A stretch of 64,000 bases of DNA from Pseudomonas xionganensis (GTDB taxonomy: Bacteria; Pseudomonadota; Gammaproteobacteria; Pseudomonadales; Pseudomonadaceae), in assembly GCF_009763245.1 (NCBI RefSeq), contig NZ_WKJZ01000001.1, positions 2,102,810 to 2,166,809 on the forward strand, read 5' to 3'. The notes under the pieces are model-generated. The model was not told where the DNA came from, did no database searches, and saw only the letters and a list, made by a program, of their open reading frames with translations. Positions 9,380-17,549 of this stretch are shown piece by piece. Both the position numbers and the translations under genes were made by a program. Numbering within the stretch: the stretch's first letter is position 1; each line of letters opens with the position of its first letter.

Positions 9380-9426
9380 GTAGGAGCGGACGTATCCGCG
9401 AAGATCGCGGCTGAAGCCGCTCCTAC
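9380..9426. repeat. REP-like palindrome between csiD and lhgO
   Basis: GTAGGAGCGG at 9380-9389 pairs with CCGCTCCTAC at 9417-9426, with an inner CGCGAAGATCGCG palindrome. This is the widespread pseudomonad GTAGGAGCGG-type repeat. It sits inside an operon and could modulate lhgO expression or mRNA decay. Confidence 0.75.
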
Positions 9427-9438
9427 AGGCCTTGGCAC

Positions 9439-10416
9439 TCACTGGCGCGGCTGGCGCAGCACTTTCTTGTGGGTGAAGTAGCCGCGTTGACGCATCAGCT
9501 CGCGGCGCAGCCCCTCGTGGGCGGTAAAGCGGTCGCGGCCGTGCAGCCAGAAGTGGTTGTTGATCAGCAGGAAGCTGCCCACCGGCACCGGCACGGCAAC
9601 CTTGGCCGGGCTGTTTTCCAGGGAGGCGGACAGCTCCGCCAGCCAGTTGCCTTCCTCGAAGTTGCGCGGCTGCACGAACTGGTCGATATAGCTGATGATC
9701 GGCCGGCCCTGGGCGTCCACGTCGAACACCGGGTGGAACACATCGGCACGCACGTTCTTGCTCGGCGGCGCGCTCCAGCGCATTTCGCGGTGGGCCATGG
9801 GGTCCGAGCTGAAACGCTCCAGGTCAGCCCAGTCGTCCAGGTGCAGCAACAGCGAATCGCCGCCCTCCATGTTCTGTTCGTCGATCTTCATCATCAGCAC
9901 ATAGTCGGTGTCCTGCTCGACGAAGGTGCCATCGGTGTGCAGCTCCAGCACCCGGTGCGGCTGGCGCAGGTAGCTGTCGGAGTTGTCGACGTTCTGCACC
10001 ACGAAGCGGGCGTAGTACTGGCCACTCATGGCATCGAAGTTGGAACGACCGAACAGATGGGCCACGGCGGTGGCGAACTTGACCATGTCCTCGGCCTGGC
10101 TCACCTGATCCAGCCCCTCGGCGCTGATCAGTAGGGCACCACTGGCGCGGTCCACCAGGCTGTTGATCAACAGCGGCTGCAGCGTGCCTTCACACAACTC
10201 ATCGAGTACCCGGGCCAGGCGAAAGCGCAGGAAGGACTTGTATTCCAGGGCCTGCACCGGCCACTGCGCGGCCTCGGCGAGGAAGGCCTGCACCGTGGCG
10301 GCGGCAAAGCGCAGTTCCAGCAGGCGCGGCGAGCGGGTGCTGGGGGTCAGGGTGAAACCCTTGAATTCGCTGGGGGTGGTGATCTGCAGATTGTGCAGCG
10401 GTTCGAACTGGCTCAC
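9439..10416 (-). CDS. csiD: Glutarate 2-hydroxylase
   Basis: CsiD (GlaH) is an Fe(II)/2-oxoglutarate-dependent oxygenase that hydroxylates glutarate to L-2-hydroxyglutarate, producing succinate and CO2. With a GTG start at 10416 (ribosome site AGGAG) the protein is 325 residues, the same as the E. coli protein. The iron ligands fall at H160 and D162 (ELHTDGTF) and H292 ([10 protein letters not shown]), with R311 for 2-oxoglutarate, the positions I recall for E. coli CsiD; this supports the GTG start. It is the first gene of the csiD-lhgO-aminotransferase operon, divergent from a GntR regulator. Confidence 0.96.
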   Translation of the reverse strand: MSQFEPLHNLQITTPSEFKGFTLTPSTRSPRLLELRFAAATVQAFLAEAAQWPVQALEYKSFLRFRLARVLDELCEGTLQPLLINSLVDRASGALLISAEGLDQVSQAEDMVKFATAVAHLFGRSNFDAMSGQYYARFVVQNVDNSDSYLRQPHRVLELHTDGTFVEQDTDYVLMMKIDEQNMEGGDSLLLHLDDWADLERFSSDPMAHREMRWSAPPSKNVRADVFHPVFDVDAQGRPIISYIDQFVQPRNFEEGNWLAELSASLENSPAKVAVPVPVGSFLLINNHFWLHGRDRFTAHEGLRRELMRQRGYFTHKKVLRQPRQ

Positions 10417-10473
10417 GGCGGGCTCCTGAAGGCTGGGTAGTTCGCGGTGAGGCAAAAATATCGCTGTAAATTC

Positions 10474-10489
10474 AAAATGTCTACATTTT
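10474..10489. promoter_or_regulatory. Palindromic operator in the csiD-csiR intergenic region
   Basis: AAAATGT-CT-ACATTTT is a perfect 16-bp inverted repeat. It lies 58 bp upstream of the csiD start and 80 bp before the GntR-family gene. Both strands contain ATGTN5TTTT, one of the half-site patterns I recall for E. coli CsiR. It is most simply the operator of the divergent repressor. Confidence 0.7.
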
Positions 10490-10568
10490 AATTTTTTGTC
10501 GTTGATGCTCCTCTCGGCGGCTGTAACGGTATTGGGTATGATGCGCCCACGCTCAGAAGGACGACGCC

Positions 10569-11264
10569 ATGCAGTCACCCGCCCCCCAGGACAACTCGGT
10601 CAACCCCGGCTACCCCATGCTCAAGCGCGACATCATCCGTGGCCATTTCAAGCCCGGTGAGAAGCTGCTGATGAGCGGGCTCAAGGAACGCTATGGCCTC
10701 GGTGTCGGGCCGCTGCGCGAGGCGCTGTCGCAACTGGTGGCCGAGCGCCTGGTGGTGGCGGTGAACCAGAAGGGCTACCGGGTGGCGCCCATGTCCCTGG
10801 CCGAGTTGGAGGACATCTACGATGCCCGCGCCAATCTGGAGGCCATGCTGGTGACCCTGGCCATCCAGCGCGGCGACGATGCCTGGGAGGCCGAGGTGCT
10901 GGCCCGCGCCCACACCCTGGCCAAGGTGGTGGAAGTGAAGGGGCCGGAGGACATGCTCAGCCTCTGGGATGCCCGGCACAAGGCCTTCCACGCCGCCATC
11001 GCGGCCGGCTGCGGCTCCCTGCATCTGCTGCAGGTACGCGCTGCGCTGTTCGACCAGGCCGAACGCTACCGTCACCTCTGGCTGCAGCAGACGGTTTTCT
11101 CCGAGCAAGCGCTGCAGGCCAAGCGCCAGGAACACAGCGAGTTGGTGGAGGCCATTCTGGCCCGCGACGCCGCGCGCGCCAGCGCCTTTATGCGCGAGCA
11201 CCTGCTAAGCCCGGTGCCGATCATCAGTGCTTTGATGCAGCAGCAGGGTCTGGCTGGCTGTTGA
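10569..11264 (+). CDS. csiR: GntR/FadR-family repressor, CsiR-like
   Basis: This 231-residue regulator has an N-terminal winged helix ([39 protein letters not shown]) and a C-terminal all-helical FCD ligand domain (H and D residues in [11 protein letters not shown] and [10 protein letters not shown]). It is divergent from csiD-lhgO with a perfect palindrome between them. In E. coli and P. putida the CsiR/GlaR homologue represses csiD and is relieved by glutarate or 2-hydroxyglutarate; I infer the same here. ATG 10569 is preceded by AGAAGGACG. Confidence 0.88.
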   Translation: MQSPAPQDNSVNPGYPMLKRDIIRGHFKPGEKLLMSGLKERYGLGVGPLREALSQLVAERLVVAVNQKGYRVAPMSLAELEDIYDARANLEAMLVTLAIQRGDDAWEAEVLARAHTLAKVVEVKGPEDMLSLWDARHKAFHAAIAAGCGSLHLLQVRAALFDQAERYRHLWLQQTVFSEQALQAKRQEHSELVEAILARDAARASAFMREHLLSPVPIISALMQQQGLAGC

Positions 11265-11570
11265 AAACTACCTCGGCTTTAGCTTCCTGCGTCGCCCTAC
11301 CTCCTGCATCCATGCAGTCGTGCGTTGCCGATGCGTCGTTAAAAACAGGCTCAAAATGCTCATTTGCATTAGCAAACTCCACTTTTTCGCCTGTTTTTGC
11401 CTAGCCTCGGCTGCCTCGCCTACGTTTTCAGTCTGAAGTTGCCACGTAGGGTGCTCCGTGCGAACCGCTGTTTGCGGTTTCCTGGTGCGCGCGGCGCACC
11501 CTACAAAGGCCCTTCGTGATAAGGGCAGACGGCTCCGGCTTGCCTTCGTGAAATTTATCTAGTAGCTTTT
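11265..11570. repeat. Intergenic repeat block including palindromic repeat copy B
   Basis: No gene is seen in the gap after csiR. Copy B has arms AAAAACAGGC (11341-11350) and GCCTGTTTTT (11389-11398) and an inner TTTGC-atta-GCAAA at 11363-11376. Around 11443-11502 lies another repeat type, GTAGGGTGCTCCGTGCG...CGCGCGGCGCACCCTAC, related to the perfect one at 16381-16436. Confidence 0.7.
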
Positions 11571-11598
11571 CATGAAATTCGAAAACAAGAATTTCATG
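11571..11598. promoter_or_regulatory. Perfect inverted repeat at the puuB ribosome site
   Basis: CATGAAATTC (11571-11580), spacer GAAAACAA, GAATTTCATG (11589-11598). The downstream arm touches the GAGG ribosome site of the next gene, whose ATG is at 11607. A related half site TGAAATTT lies at about 11549. It looks like a repressor operator, possibly for the PauR-type regulator encoded at 12922, or a hairpin that masks the ribosome site. Confidence 0.6.
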
Positions 11599-11606
11599 AG
11601 GTATTC

Positions 11607-12896
11607 ATGTTCAAGCAGTCCGAGCAGCATCTCGACACCTACTACGCTCACAGTTGCCGCGAGCAGCTGCGCCAGTTCGCGCCCCTGACCGGCGCGCAGC
11701 GTTATGACGTGGCGGTGGTCGGTGCCGGCTTCAGCGGCCTGCATACGGCGCTGCGCCTGGCCGAAGCCGGCAAGCGCGTGGTGCTGCTGGAGGCCAGCCG
11801 GGTAGCCTGGGCCGCCTCGGGACGCAATGGCGGCCAGGCTATTCTCGGCTGGTCCTGCGATATGCCGCCGCTGGAAAAGTCCCTGGGCCTGGAGCGAGCC
11901 CGCCGTCTGTGGGATGGCATGCGCTGGGCGGCTGACGAGATTCGCGCGCTGCCGCAGCGCCATGGCTTCGACTGTGATTACCGCGCCGGCCACCTGTGGA
12001 CCTCGGTGATGCCACGGCGGGTGGCGCTGCTGCACGAGTGGCAGGAGCACGCCGCGCACAAGTGGGGCCATGACCAGCTGCAGTTTATTCCCCGCGACCA
12101 GCTGGGCGACTGGGTGGCCAGCGAGCGCTACCAGGCCGGCCTGTTCGACCCTTTGGGTGGCCACCTCAATCCGCTGAAACTGGCCCTGGGCCTGGCCGCC
12201 GCCTTCGAGCGTGCCGGTGGGGTGATCCATGAGCAGAGCCGTGTACTGAGTTACCACCGGGGTAGCGATGGCTACCACCTGACCTGCGCCAGCGGCAGCG
12301 TGCAGTCCGAGGTGCTGGTGCTGGCCTGCAACGCCTATATCGACAAGCTCGACCCGCAGCTGGCGAAACGCATCCTGCCGGTGGGCAACTATCAGGTGGC
12401 CACGGCGCCGCTGGACCCGGCCCTGGCCGAGTCCCTGCTGCCGCGCAACAGCTGCGTCACCGATAACCAGTTCGTGCTCGATTACTTTCGCCGCACCCCG
12501 GACAACCGCCTGCTGTTCGGCGGTGGCTGCACCTACCTGGGCGGCCTGCCCAAGGATATCGCTGCGGCCACCCGGCCTTTTATCGAGCGGGTATTTCCGC
12601 AGCTGACCGGGGTGCCCATCGAGTTTTCTTGGGGCGGCCACCTGGATATCAGCATGCACCGCACTCCGGATATCGGTGGCGAGGACAACCGCTACTGGCT
12701 GCAGGGCTATTCCGGCCACGGCGTGCTGCCGACCCTGGCCGGCGCCCGGGCGGTGGCCGACGCCATTCTCGGCAACGGTGACGAGCTGGCGCTCTACCAG
12801 GGCCTGCGTAATCCGCAGTTCCCTGGCGGCGAGTTGCTGGCCGCGCCCCTGGAGGCCGTAGGCAAGGCCTGGTATCGGCTGCGTGACTTCATTTAA
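11607..12896 (+). CDS. puuB: Gamma-glutamylputrescine oxidoreductase (PuuB/PauB)
   Basis: This FAD-dependent amine oxidase converts gamma-glutamylputrescine (or the cadaverine analogue) to the aldehyde in the gamma-glutamyl-polyamine pathway. It has 429 residues with an N-terminal FAD motif DVAVVGAGFSGLHTALRL, the GRNGGQ motif of the DAO family, and the C-terminal YWLQGYSGHGVLPTLAGA segment that closes the FAD site. The N-terminal YYAHSC segment is typical of PuuB-like proteins. It is followed by a PauR-type regulator and, after a repeat, the gamma-glutamyl-polyamine synthetase. The amine preferred cannot be read from sequence. Confidence 0.92.
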   Translation: MFKQSEQHLDTYYAHSCREQLRQFAPLTGAQRYDVAVVGAGFSGLHTALRLAEAGKRVVLLEASRVAWAASGRNGGQAILGWSCDMPPLEKSLGLERARRLWDGMRWAADEIRALPQRHGFDCDYRAGHLWTSVMPRRVALLHEWQEHAAHKWGHDQLQFIPRDQLGDWVASERYQAGLFDPLGGHLNPLKLALGLAAAFERAGGVIHEQSRVLSYHRGSDGYHLTCASGSVQSEVLVLACNAYIDKLDPQLAKRILPVGNYQVATAPLDPALAESLLPRNSCVTDNQFVLDYFRRTPDNRLLFGGGCTYLGGLPKDIAAATRPFIERVFPQLTGVPIEFSWGGHLDISMHRTPDIGGEDNRYWLQGYSGHGVLPTLAGARAVADAILGNGDELALYQGLRNPQFPGGELLAAPLEAVGKAWYRLRDFI

Positions 12897-12921
12897 TTCG
12901 CTATCAGACTCGGGAACCGTC

Positions 12922-13479
12922 ATGGACAAGCAAGAAGAAATGGCCGCGCTGGCCATCCTTATCCACGACCTGCGCAAGCACAAGAAGGTCACGCTCAATG
13001 AGCTGGCCGAGCGCATCGGCCGCTCCGTGGGCTTTCTGTCCCAGGTCGAGCGCGGCCTGTCGCGCCCCACGGTGGCGGATCTGACCGCCATCAGCGAGGC
13101 GCTGGATGTGCCCACCACCTATTTCTACAGCCTGGCCAAGCCGCGGGCGCTGCGCTGGGTCACCCGCCCGGATGAGCGGCGCACCCTGTACTTCGCCAAC
13201 GGCATCACCGACGTGCTGCTGTCGCCGAATATGCACGGCGCCTTCAACCTGCTCGACAGCCAGCTGGAACCCGGTGCCAGCAGCGGCGAGCGGCAGATGA
13301 GCGACCGTTCCGAGCAGGCCGGCTATGTGCTCGAAGGCGAGCTGACCCTGTGGCAGGGCGACGATGAAGAGAGCGTCACCCTGCAGGCCGGCGATGCCTT
13401 CCAGGTTTCCAGCTACGCCCGTTTGCGTTACGCCAACCAGAGCGACAAGCCCTGTCGGGTGCTCTGGGTCTACAACTGA
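12922..13479 (+). CDS. pauR: XRE-cupin regulator of polyamine catabolism (PauR-like)
   Basis: This 185-residue regulator has an N-terminal helix-turn-helix (VTLNELAERIGRSVGFLSQVERGLSRPTVADL, about 22-55) and a C-terminal cupin domain (LEPGASSGERQMS through ALRYANQSDKPCRVLWVYN region). P. aeruginosa PauR and E. coli PuuR share this layout and repress gamma-glutamyl-polyamine genes until a polyamine is sensed. ATG 12922 follows CGGGAACCGTC; an upstream in-frame start at 12883 overlaps the puuB end and has no ribosome site. It lies 25 bp after puuB, probably co-transcribed, giving autoregulation. Confidence 0.88.
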   Translation: MDKQEEMAALAILIHDLRKHKKVTLNELAERIGRSVGFLSQVERGLSRPTVADLTAISEALDVPTTYFYSLAKPRALRWVTRPDERRTLYFANGITDVLLSPNMHGAFNLLDSQLEPGASSGERQMSDRSEQAGYVLEGELTLWQGDDEESVTLQAGDAFQVSSYARLRYANQSDKPCRVLWVYN

Positions 13480-13524
13480 TTTACAGGCTTTTGAAAAGCG
13501 TAGGCGAGGCAGGCAAGACAAGGC

Positions 13525-13582
13525 GAAAACGGCCGAAAAAGCGGAGTTTACAGCTGTAAATGAGCATTTTGAGGCCGTTTTC
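13525..13582. repeat. Interspersed palindromic repeat, copy C
   Basis: Arms GAAAACGGCC (13525-13534) and GGCCGTTTTC (13573-13582) enclose the perfect palindrome TTTACAGCTGTAAA (13547-13560). It is in opposite orientation to copies A and B. Flanks from about 13490 to 13620 also share sequence with copy B (CCTACGTTTTC/GCGTAGGCGAGGCAG-type). It separates pauR from puuA. Confidence 0.8.
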
Positions 13583-13655
13583 AACGCAGGATTGCCAACG
13601 TAGATAGCTTTTCACCAGCCTGTTTACCTTATCCCCTCACCAAGGACATATAACA

Positions 13656-15002
13656 ATGACAGCCCCTAGTACCGACCTGCTCAACGAGGTCCGTGCCTTC
13701 CGTCAACGCCATCCTGAGGTGCGCTTCGTCGACCTGATCTGCCTGGATATTCCCGGGCATTTCTACGGCAAGCGCTACCCCATCGAGATGCTGGAAAAGG
13801 TCGCCGCCGGCAGCGCCCTCAAGCTGCCGCAGAACTGCGTGCTGCTCGGCGCCCAGGGCGGCCTCTACGAGATCGGCGAGTACTGCTTCCATGATGGTGA
13901 CCCGGATGCGCCGCGCCGCCTGATCCCCGGCACCCTCAAGTACGTCAACTGGGAGAAGCAGCCCCTGGGGCAGATGCTGATCAGCTCCGACGGCACCCAT
14001 GCGCCCATCGAGTTCGAGCCACGCGAAGTGCTGGCCAAGGTGGTCGAGCGCCTGGCGGGCAAGGGCATCCGCCCGGTGGTGGCCTTCGAGCTGGAGTTCT
14101 ACCTGTTCGACAAGGCGCTCAAGGACGGCCTGCCGCAGTTCCCCCGCGATGCCCTGAGCGGCGATGCGGACGATCAGCCGAATATGCATATCGAGCGCCT
14201 GTCGCGCTTTGGCGAAGTGCTCGATGACATGACCGAGACCGCCCGCGAGCAGGGCATCGAGGCCACGGTGATTACCGCCGAACTGGGCCCAGGGCAGTTC
14301 GAGATCAACTTCGCCCACTGCGAGGACCCGCTGCAGGCCGCCGACTGGTCGGCGCTGTTCTGCCGCAGCACCCGCGGCGTGGCCCTTAAGCACGGCCAGC
14401 GCGCCAGCTTTATGGCCAAGCCCTACCTGCAGTACCCCGGCAGCGGCATGCATATCCATGTCAGCCTGTACGATGCGGCCGGCAACAACTTGCTGGCCGG
14501 GGAGCAGCAGCAACCGCTGCGCCATGCCGTGGCCGGCTGCCTGGAGCTGCTGCCGCAGCTGATGCCGATCTACGCACCGAACCACAACAGCTACCGCCGC
14601 TTCGGCGCCATGGTCAACTCGGCGAGCAAGGCCAGCTGGGGCTATGAGGACCGCGACGCCTGCGTGCGCATCCCCGAATCCGATGAGCGCAACCTACGCC
14701 TGGAATTCCGTCTGCCTGGCGCTGACGCCAACCCCTATCTGGTCCTGGCGGCGCTGCTGGTCAGCATCGAGCACGGCCTAGAGGCGCGTCGTGAGCCGAT
14801 CGCACCGCTGAATGACGACCGCGCCAGCGGCATCGATTTCCCCAAGGACATGCTCGAAGCCGTGCGCCAGATGCGTGAAAGCTCCGCGGTGAATGCGGGC
14901 CTGGGCGAGGAATTCGTCATGGTCTATTGCGAGAACAAACGCCAGGATCACCTGGCCTTTCTGAATGAAATCAATCAGCGTGAATACCGCTGGTACTTGT
15001 AA
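13656..15002 (+). CDS. puuA: Gamma-glutamyl-polyamine synthetase (PuuA/PauA family)
   Basis: This glutamine-synthetase-fold enzyme ligates glutamate to putrescine, cadaverine or another polyamine using ATP, the first step of the gamma-glutamyl route. At 448 residues it has the PauA/PuuA length. Metal and nucleotide motifs are FELEFYLF, ITAELGPGQFEINF, GSGMHIHVSLYD and NSYRRFGAMVNSASKASWGYEDR. The C-terminal NLRLEFRLPGADANPYL matches the family. ATG 13656 has AAGGAC upstream. It is 9 bp upstream of the SpuC-type transaminase, so the two form an operon. Confidence 0.93.
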   Translation: MTAPSTDLLNEVRAFRQRHPEVRFVDLICLDIPGHFYGKRYPIEMLEKVAAGSALKLPQNCVLLGAQGGLYEIGEYCFHDGDPDAPRRLIPGTLKYVNWEKQPLGQMLISSDGTHAPIEFEPREVLAKVVERLAGKGIRPVVAFELEFYLFDKALKDGLPQFPRDALSGDADDQPNMHIERLSRFGEVLDDMTETAREQGIEATVITAELGPGQFEINFAHCEDPLQAADWSALFCRSTRGVALKHGQRASFMAKPYLQYPGSGMHIHVSLYDAAGNNLLAGEQQQPLRHAVAGCLELLPQLMPIYAPNHNSYRRFGAMVNSASKASWGYEDRDACVRIPESDERNLRLEFRLPGADANPYLVLAALLVSIEHGLEARREPIAPLNDDRASGIDFPKDMLEAVRQMRESSAVNAGLGEEFVMVYCENKRQDHLAFLNEINQREYRWYL

Positions 15003-15011
15003 GGAGGCGCT

Positions 15012-16373
15012 ATGAAAAACCCACAAACCGCACAATGGCAGGCCATGAGCCGGGACCATCATCTGGCGCCCTTTAGCGATTACCAGCAGCTCAGCGACGT
15101 TGGCCCGCGCATTATCGTCAAGGGCGACGGCGTCTATGTCTGGGACAGCGAAGGCAACAAGATTCTCGACGGCATGGCCGGCCTCTGGTGCGCCGCCATC
15201 GGTTACGGCCGCCATGAACTGGCCGAAGCCGCCAGCAAGCAGATGAAGGAGCTGCCGTTCTACAACACCTTCTTTATGACCGCCCACCCGCCGGTGCTGG
15301 AGCTGGCCAAGGTGATAGCCGAGATCGCGCCCAAGGGCCTGAACCATGTGTTCTTCACAGGCAGCGGCTCGGAAGGCAACGACACCATGTTGCGCCTGGT
15401 GCGTCACTACTGGGCGACCAAGGGCCAGCCCGATAAGCAGGCGATCATCGGTCGCATCAATGGCTACCACGGCTCCACCGTGGCCGGCGCGGCGCTGGGT
15501 GGCATGGCCGGCATGCACGCCCAGGGCGGCACGCTGCCAGGCATCGTGCATATCCCGCAGCCTTACTGGTTCGGTGAGGGCGGCGACATGAGCCCGGATG
15601 AGTTTGGCATCTGGGCCGCCGAGCAGCTGGAAGCGAAGATTCTCGAAGTCGGCGTGGACAAGGTCGCCGCCTTTATCGCCGAGCCGATCCAGGGCGCCGG
15701 CGGCGTGATCGTGCCGCCGAAGACCTACTGGCCGAAGGTGCGCGAGATTCTCGCCAAGTACGATATTTTGTTCGTGGCCGACGAGGTGATCTGCGGTTTC
15801 GGCCGTACCGGCGAGTGGTTCGGCAGCGACTACTACGGCAACAGCCCGGACCTGATGACCATCGCCAAGGGCCTGACCAGCGGCTACGTGCCCATGGGCG
15901 GCCTGGTGGTCAGCGACAAGGTGTTCGAGGTGATCAGCCAGGCCGGCGACTTCAACCACGGTTTTACCTACTCCGGTCACCCGGTGGCCGCCGCCGTGGC
16001 CCTGGAGAATATCCGCATCCTGCGCGAGGAGAAGATCATCGAGCGGGTGCGCGAGGAAACCGGCCCCTACCTGCAGGAACGCCTGGCGACCCTGGCCGAT
16101 CACCCCCTGGTGGGCGAGGTGCGCGGTGTCGGCATGCTCGGCGCCATCGAACTGGTCAAGGACAAGGCCAGCCGCAAGCGTTACGAAGGCCAGGGCGCCG
16201 GCATGATCTGCCGTGGCCACTGCTTCAATAACGGCCTGGTCATGCGCGCCGTGGGCGACACCATGATCATTGCCCCGCCCCTGGTGATCAGCAAAGCCGA
16301 GATCGACGAACTGGTGAGCAAGGCGCGCCTGTGCCTGGACCTGACCCTGGAGCAGCTGCATAGCCAGGCCTGA
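15012..16373 (+). CDS. spuC: Putrescine/polyamine:pyruvate aminotransferase (SpuC)
   Basis: This class III PLP transaminase of 453 residues closely follows the P. aeruginosa SpuC pattern (start MKNPQTAQWQAMSRDHHLAPF). The PLP lysine is K286 (TIAKGLTSGYVPMGG) and D257 lies in [17 protein letters not shown]. SpuC moves an amino group from putrescine or a related amine to pyruvate, giving 4-aminobutanal and alanine. The start has a strong AAGGAGGC site 9 bp after puuA. It shares both active-site positions with the glutarate-cluster transaminase at 6670-8046, so they are paralogues of one subfamily. An intrinsic terminator follows. Confidence 0.93.
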   Translation: MKNPQTAQWQAMSRDHHLAPFSDYQQLSDVGPRIIVKGDGVYVWDSEGNKILDGMAGLWCAAIGYGRHELAEAASKQMKELPFYNTFFMTAHPPVLELAKVIAEIAPKGLNHVFFTGSGSEGNDTMLRLVRHYWATKGQPDKQAIIGRINGYHGSTVAGAALGGMAGMHAQGGTLPGIVHIPQPYWFGEGGDMSPDEFGIWAAEQLEAKILEVGVDKVAAFIAEPIQGAGGVIVPPKTYWPKVREILAKYDILFVADEVICGFGRTGEWFGSDYYGNSPDLMTIAKGLTSGYVPMGGLVVSDKVFEVISQAGDFNHGFTYSGHPVAAAVALENIRILREEKIIERVREETGPYLQERLATLADHPLVGEVRGVGMLGAIELVKDKASRKRYEGQGAGMICRGHCFNNGLVMRAVGDTMIIAPPLVISKAEIDELVSKARLCLDLTLEQLHSQA

Positions 16374-16380
16374 TGCCGAT

Positions 16381-16436
16381 GGTGCGCACGGCGCACCCTA
16401 CACAGCAGGCACCTCGTAGGGTGCGCCGTGCGCACC
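16381..16436. repeat. Long perfect inverted repeat after spuC
   Basis: The 21-base arms 16381-16401 and 16416-16436 (GGTGCGCACGGCGCACCCTA and its complement) are perfectly complementary around a 14-base loop. This is the GTAGGGTGCGCCGTGCGCACC repeat type; a degenerate copy lies near 11443-11502. Confidence 0.8.
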
Positions 16437-16446
16437 TGAACAGACC

Positions 16447-16487
16447 AAGGCCCCGTCACTGGCAACAGTGGCGGGGCCTTGTCGTTT
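16447..16487 (+). terminator. Intrinsic terminator of the puuA-spuC operon
   Basis: AAGGCCCCG with GTCACTG-gcaa-CAGTGGC and CGGGGCCTT forms a long stem followed by GTCGTTT. It lies about 75 bp after the spuC stop. Confidence 0.8.
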
Positions 16488-16502
16488 ATAGATGCTCAAA
16501 GA

Positions 16503-16781
16503 GCGTGCTTACGATCTCGCGAGCTAGAGACCTACAAGGCGCTGCGTTAGTAACAGCCTTCGGCTGTTCAAAGCGGCTCGGCTGCGGAGTGTACTGTTGT
16601 ACATGAGTATTACTCGCTTCGCTCGCCCCTTTGGGGCCGCACTGAAGTGCGTTAGCCGCGAGCGGCTTGCCGAGCCTGTTTGACTCGCGTTGCTCGTCCT
16701 TCGGGCCAGCCTTCGGCTGTTACTCCCTTTGGTCGTTTTAACGCAGTAGGGCCGACGCGCAGCAGATCGTAGGCAGGTTCT
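16503..16781. repeat. Interspersed palindromic repeat, copy D (expanded)
   Basis: The outer arms CTTACGATCT (16508-16517) and AGATCGTAGG (16764-16773) are shared with copy E. Between them are CGCGAGCTAGAG, an inner TGTAC-aaca-GTACA-type palindrome near 16591, and two extra ACAGCCTTCGGCTGT-type hairpins, making this the longest copy. Its right end abuts the ohr stop codon. It fills the spuC-ohr gap, in which I see no gene. Confidence 0.75.
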
Positions 16782-17209
16782 TAGTCGAGCAGGGTCAGGG
16801 TCACGTCTATATTGCCGCGGGTGGCATTGGAGTAGGGGCATACGCCGTGGGCGCGCTCGATCAATTGCTGGGCGCTGCTGCGCTCCATGCCGGGCAGGCT
16901 GATGCGCAGTTCCACTTCGATACCGAAGCCATTGGGGATCGGGCCGATACCCACCACGCCTTCGATGGACAGGTCCGCGGGCAGCTGCACCTGGGTCTTG
17001 GCCGCCACCACCTTCATGGCGCCGATAAAGCAGGCGGCGTAACCGGCGGCAAACAGCTGCTCCGGGTTGCTGCCCTGGCCGCCGGCACCGCCCAGCTCTC
17101 GGGGCGTGCTCAGGGCGACATCCAGCACGCCATCGGAGGAGATGGCGCGGCCATCACGACCACCGGTGGCTTCGGCATAGGCACGGTACAGCACTTTATC
17201 AAGGGACAT
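16781..17209 (-). CDS. ohr: Organic hydroperoxide resistance protein Ohr
   Basis: Ohr is a cytoplasmic thiol peroxidase that reduces fatty-acid and other organic hydroperoxides using lipoylated proteins. The 142-residue protein has the two catalytic cysteines at C60 ([10 protein letters not shown]) and C124 ([14 protein letters not shown]), the positions known in P. aeruginosa Ohr. ATG 17209 is preceded by AAAGAGAGAACGCC. It is followed upstream by a 340-bp intergenic region with inverted repeats and then ohrR in the same direction. Confidence 0.97.
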   Translation of the reverse strand: MSLDKVLYRAYAEATGGRDGRAISSDGVLDVALSTPRELGGAGGQGSNPEQLFAAGYAACFIGAMKVVAAKTQVQLPADLSIEGVVGIGPIPNGFGIEVELRISLPGMERSSAQQLIERAHGVCPYSNATRGNIDVTLTLLD

Positions 17210-17244
17210 GGCGTTCTCTCTCTTTTAAATTGCGTAAAAAATAT

Positions 17245-17301
17245 TTGCGCACTAAGTAAGTGCTTGTTGGCGAATGTAGTGCGCATATGTTTAGCGCGCA
17301 A
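17245..17301. promoter_or_regulatory. Candidate OhrR operator region upstream of ohr
   Basis: TTGCGCACTA (17245-17254) is inverted as TAGTGCGCA (17277-17285), and a third related unit TAGCGCGCAAG follows at 17292-17302. The sites begin 36 bp upstream of ohr within AT-rich DNA. Binding by the adjacent OhrR is inferred from position only. Confidence 0.5.
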
Positions 17302-17443
17302 GTTAATTATTGGATTCTTTGCTTATAAGGCCAGGCTCTGCCGGATATAAGCCGTAGCCATGGGCATTGCAGAGGTGCCAGGGGTGGGGGTTAGCGCTGC
17401 GCGACGCGGGACGTTGCGGCTATGGCAGTGTAGGAGGGCGTGT

Positions 17444-17520
17444 GTAGGAGCCAGCTTGCTGCGGTCCGGCGTTCCGGCGATGCTCTTGACCTAGAGGATC
17501 GCCAGCAAGCTGGCTCCTAC
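17444..17520. repeat. REP-like palindrome between ohr and ohrR
   Basis: GTAGGAGCCAGCTTGCT (17444-17460) and AGCAAGCTGGCTCCTAC (17504-17520) are perfectly complementary. The same outer arms occur at 31392-31448 with a much shorter loop. The rest of the 17210-17549 gap holds no gene. Confidence 0.75.
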
Positions 17521-17549
17521 AACTGTGCGTGGCATATTCAGCCTGTCTG

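Noticed and set aside
6634..9481. Long plus-strand frames over the aminotransferase and lhgO genes
   Set aside because: They are antisense frames with His/Gly/Ala-rich shadow composition and no ribosome sites; the minus-strand proteins have full family motifs.
16490..16786. A possible insertion sequence or small mobile gene in the spuC-ohr gap
   Set aside because: There is no transposase frame; the sequence is explained by repeat copy D and its extra hairpins.
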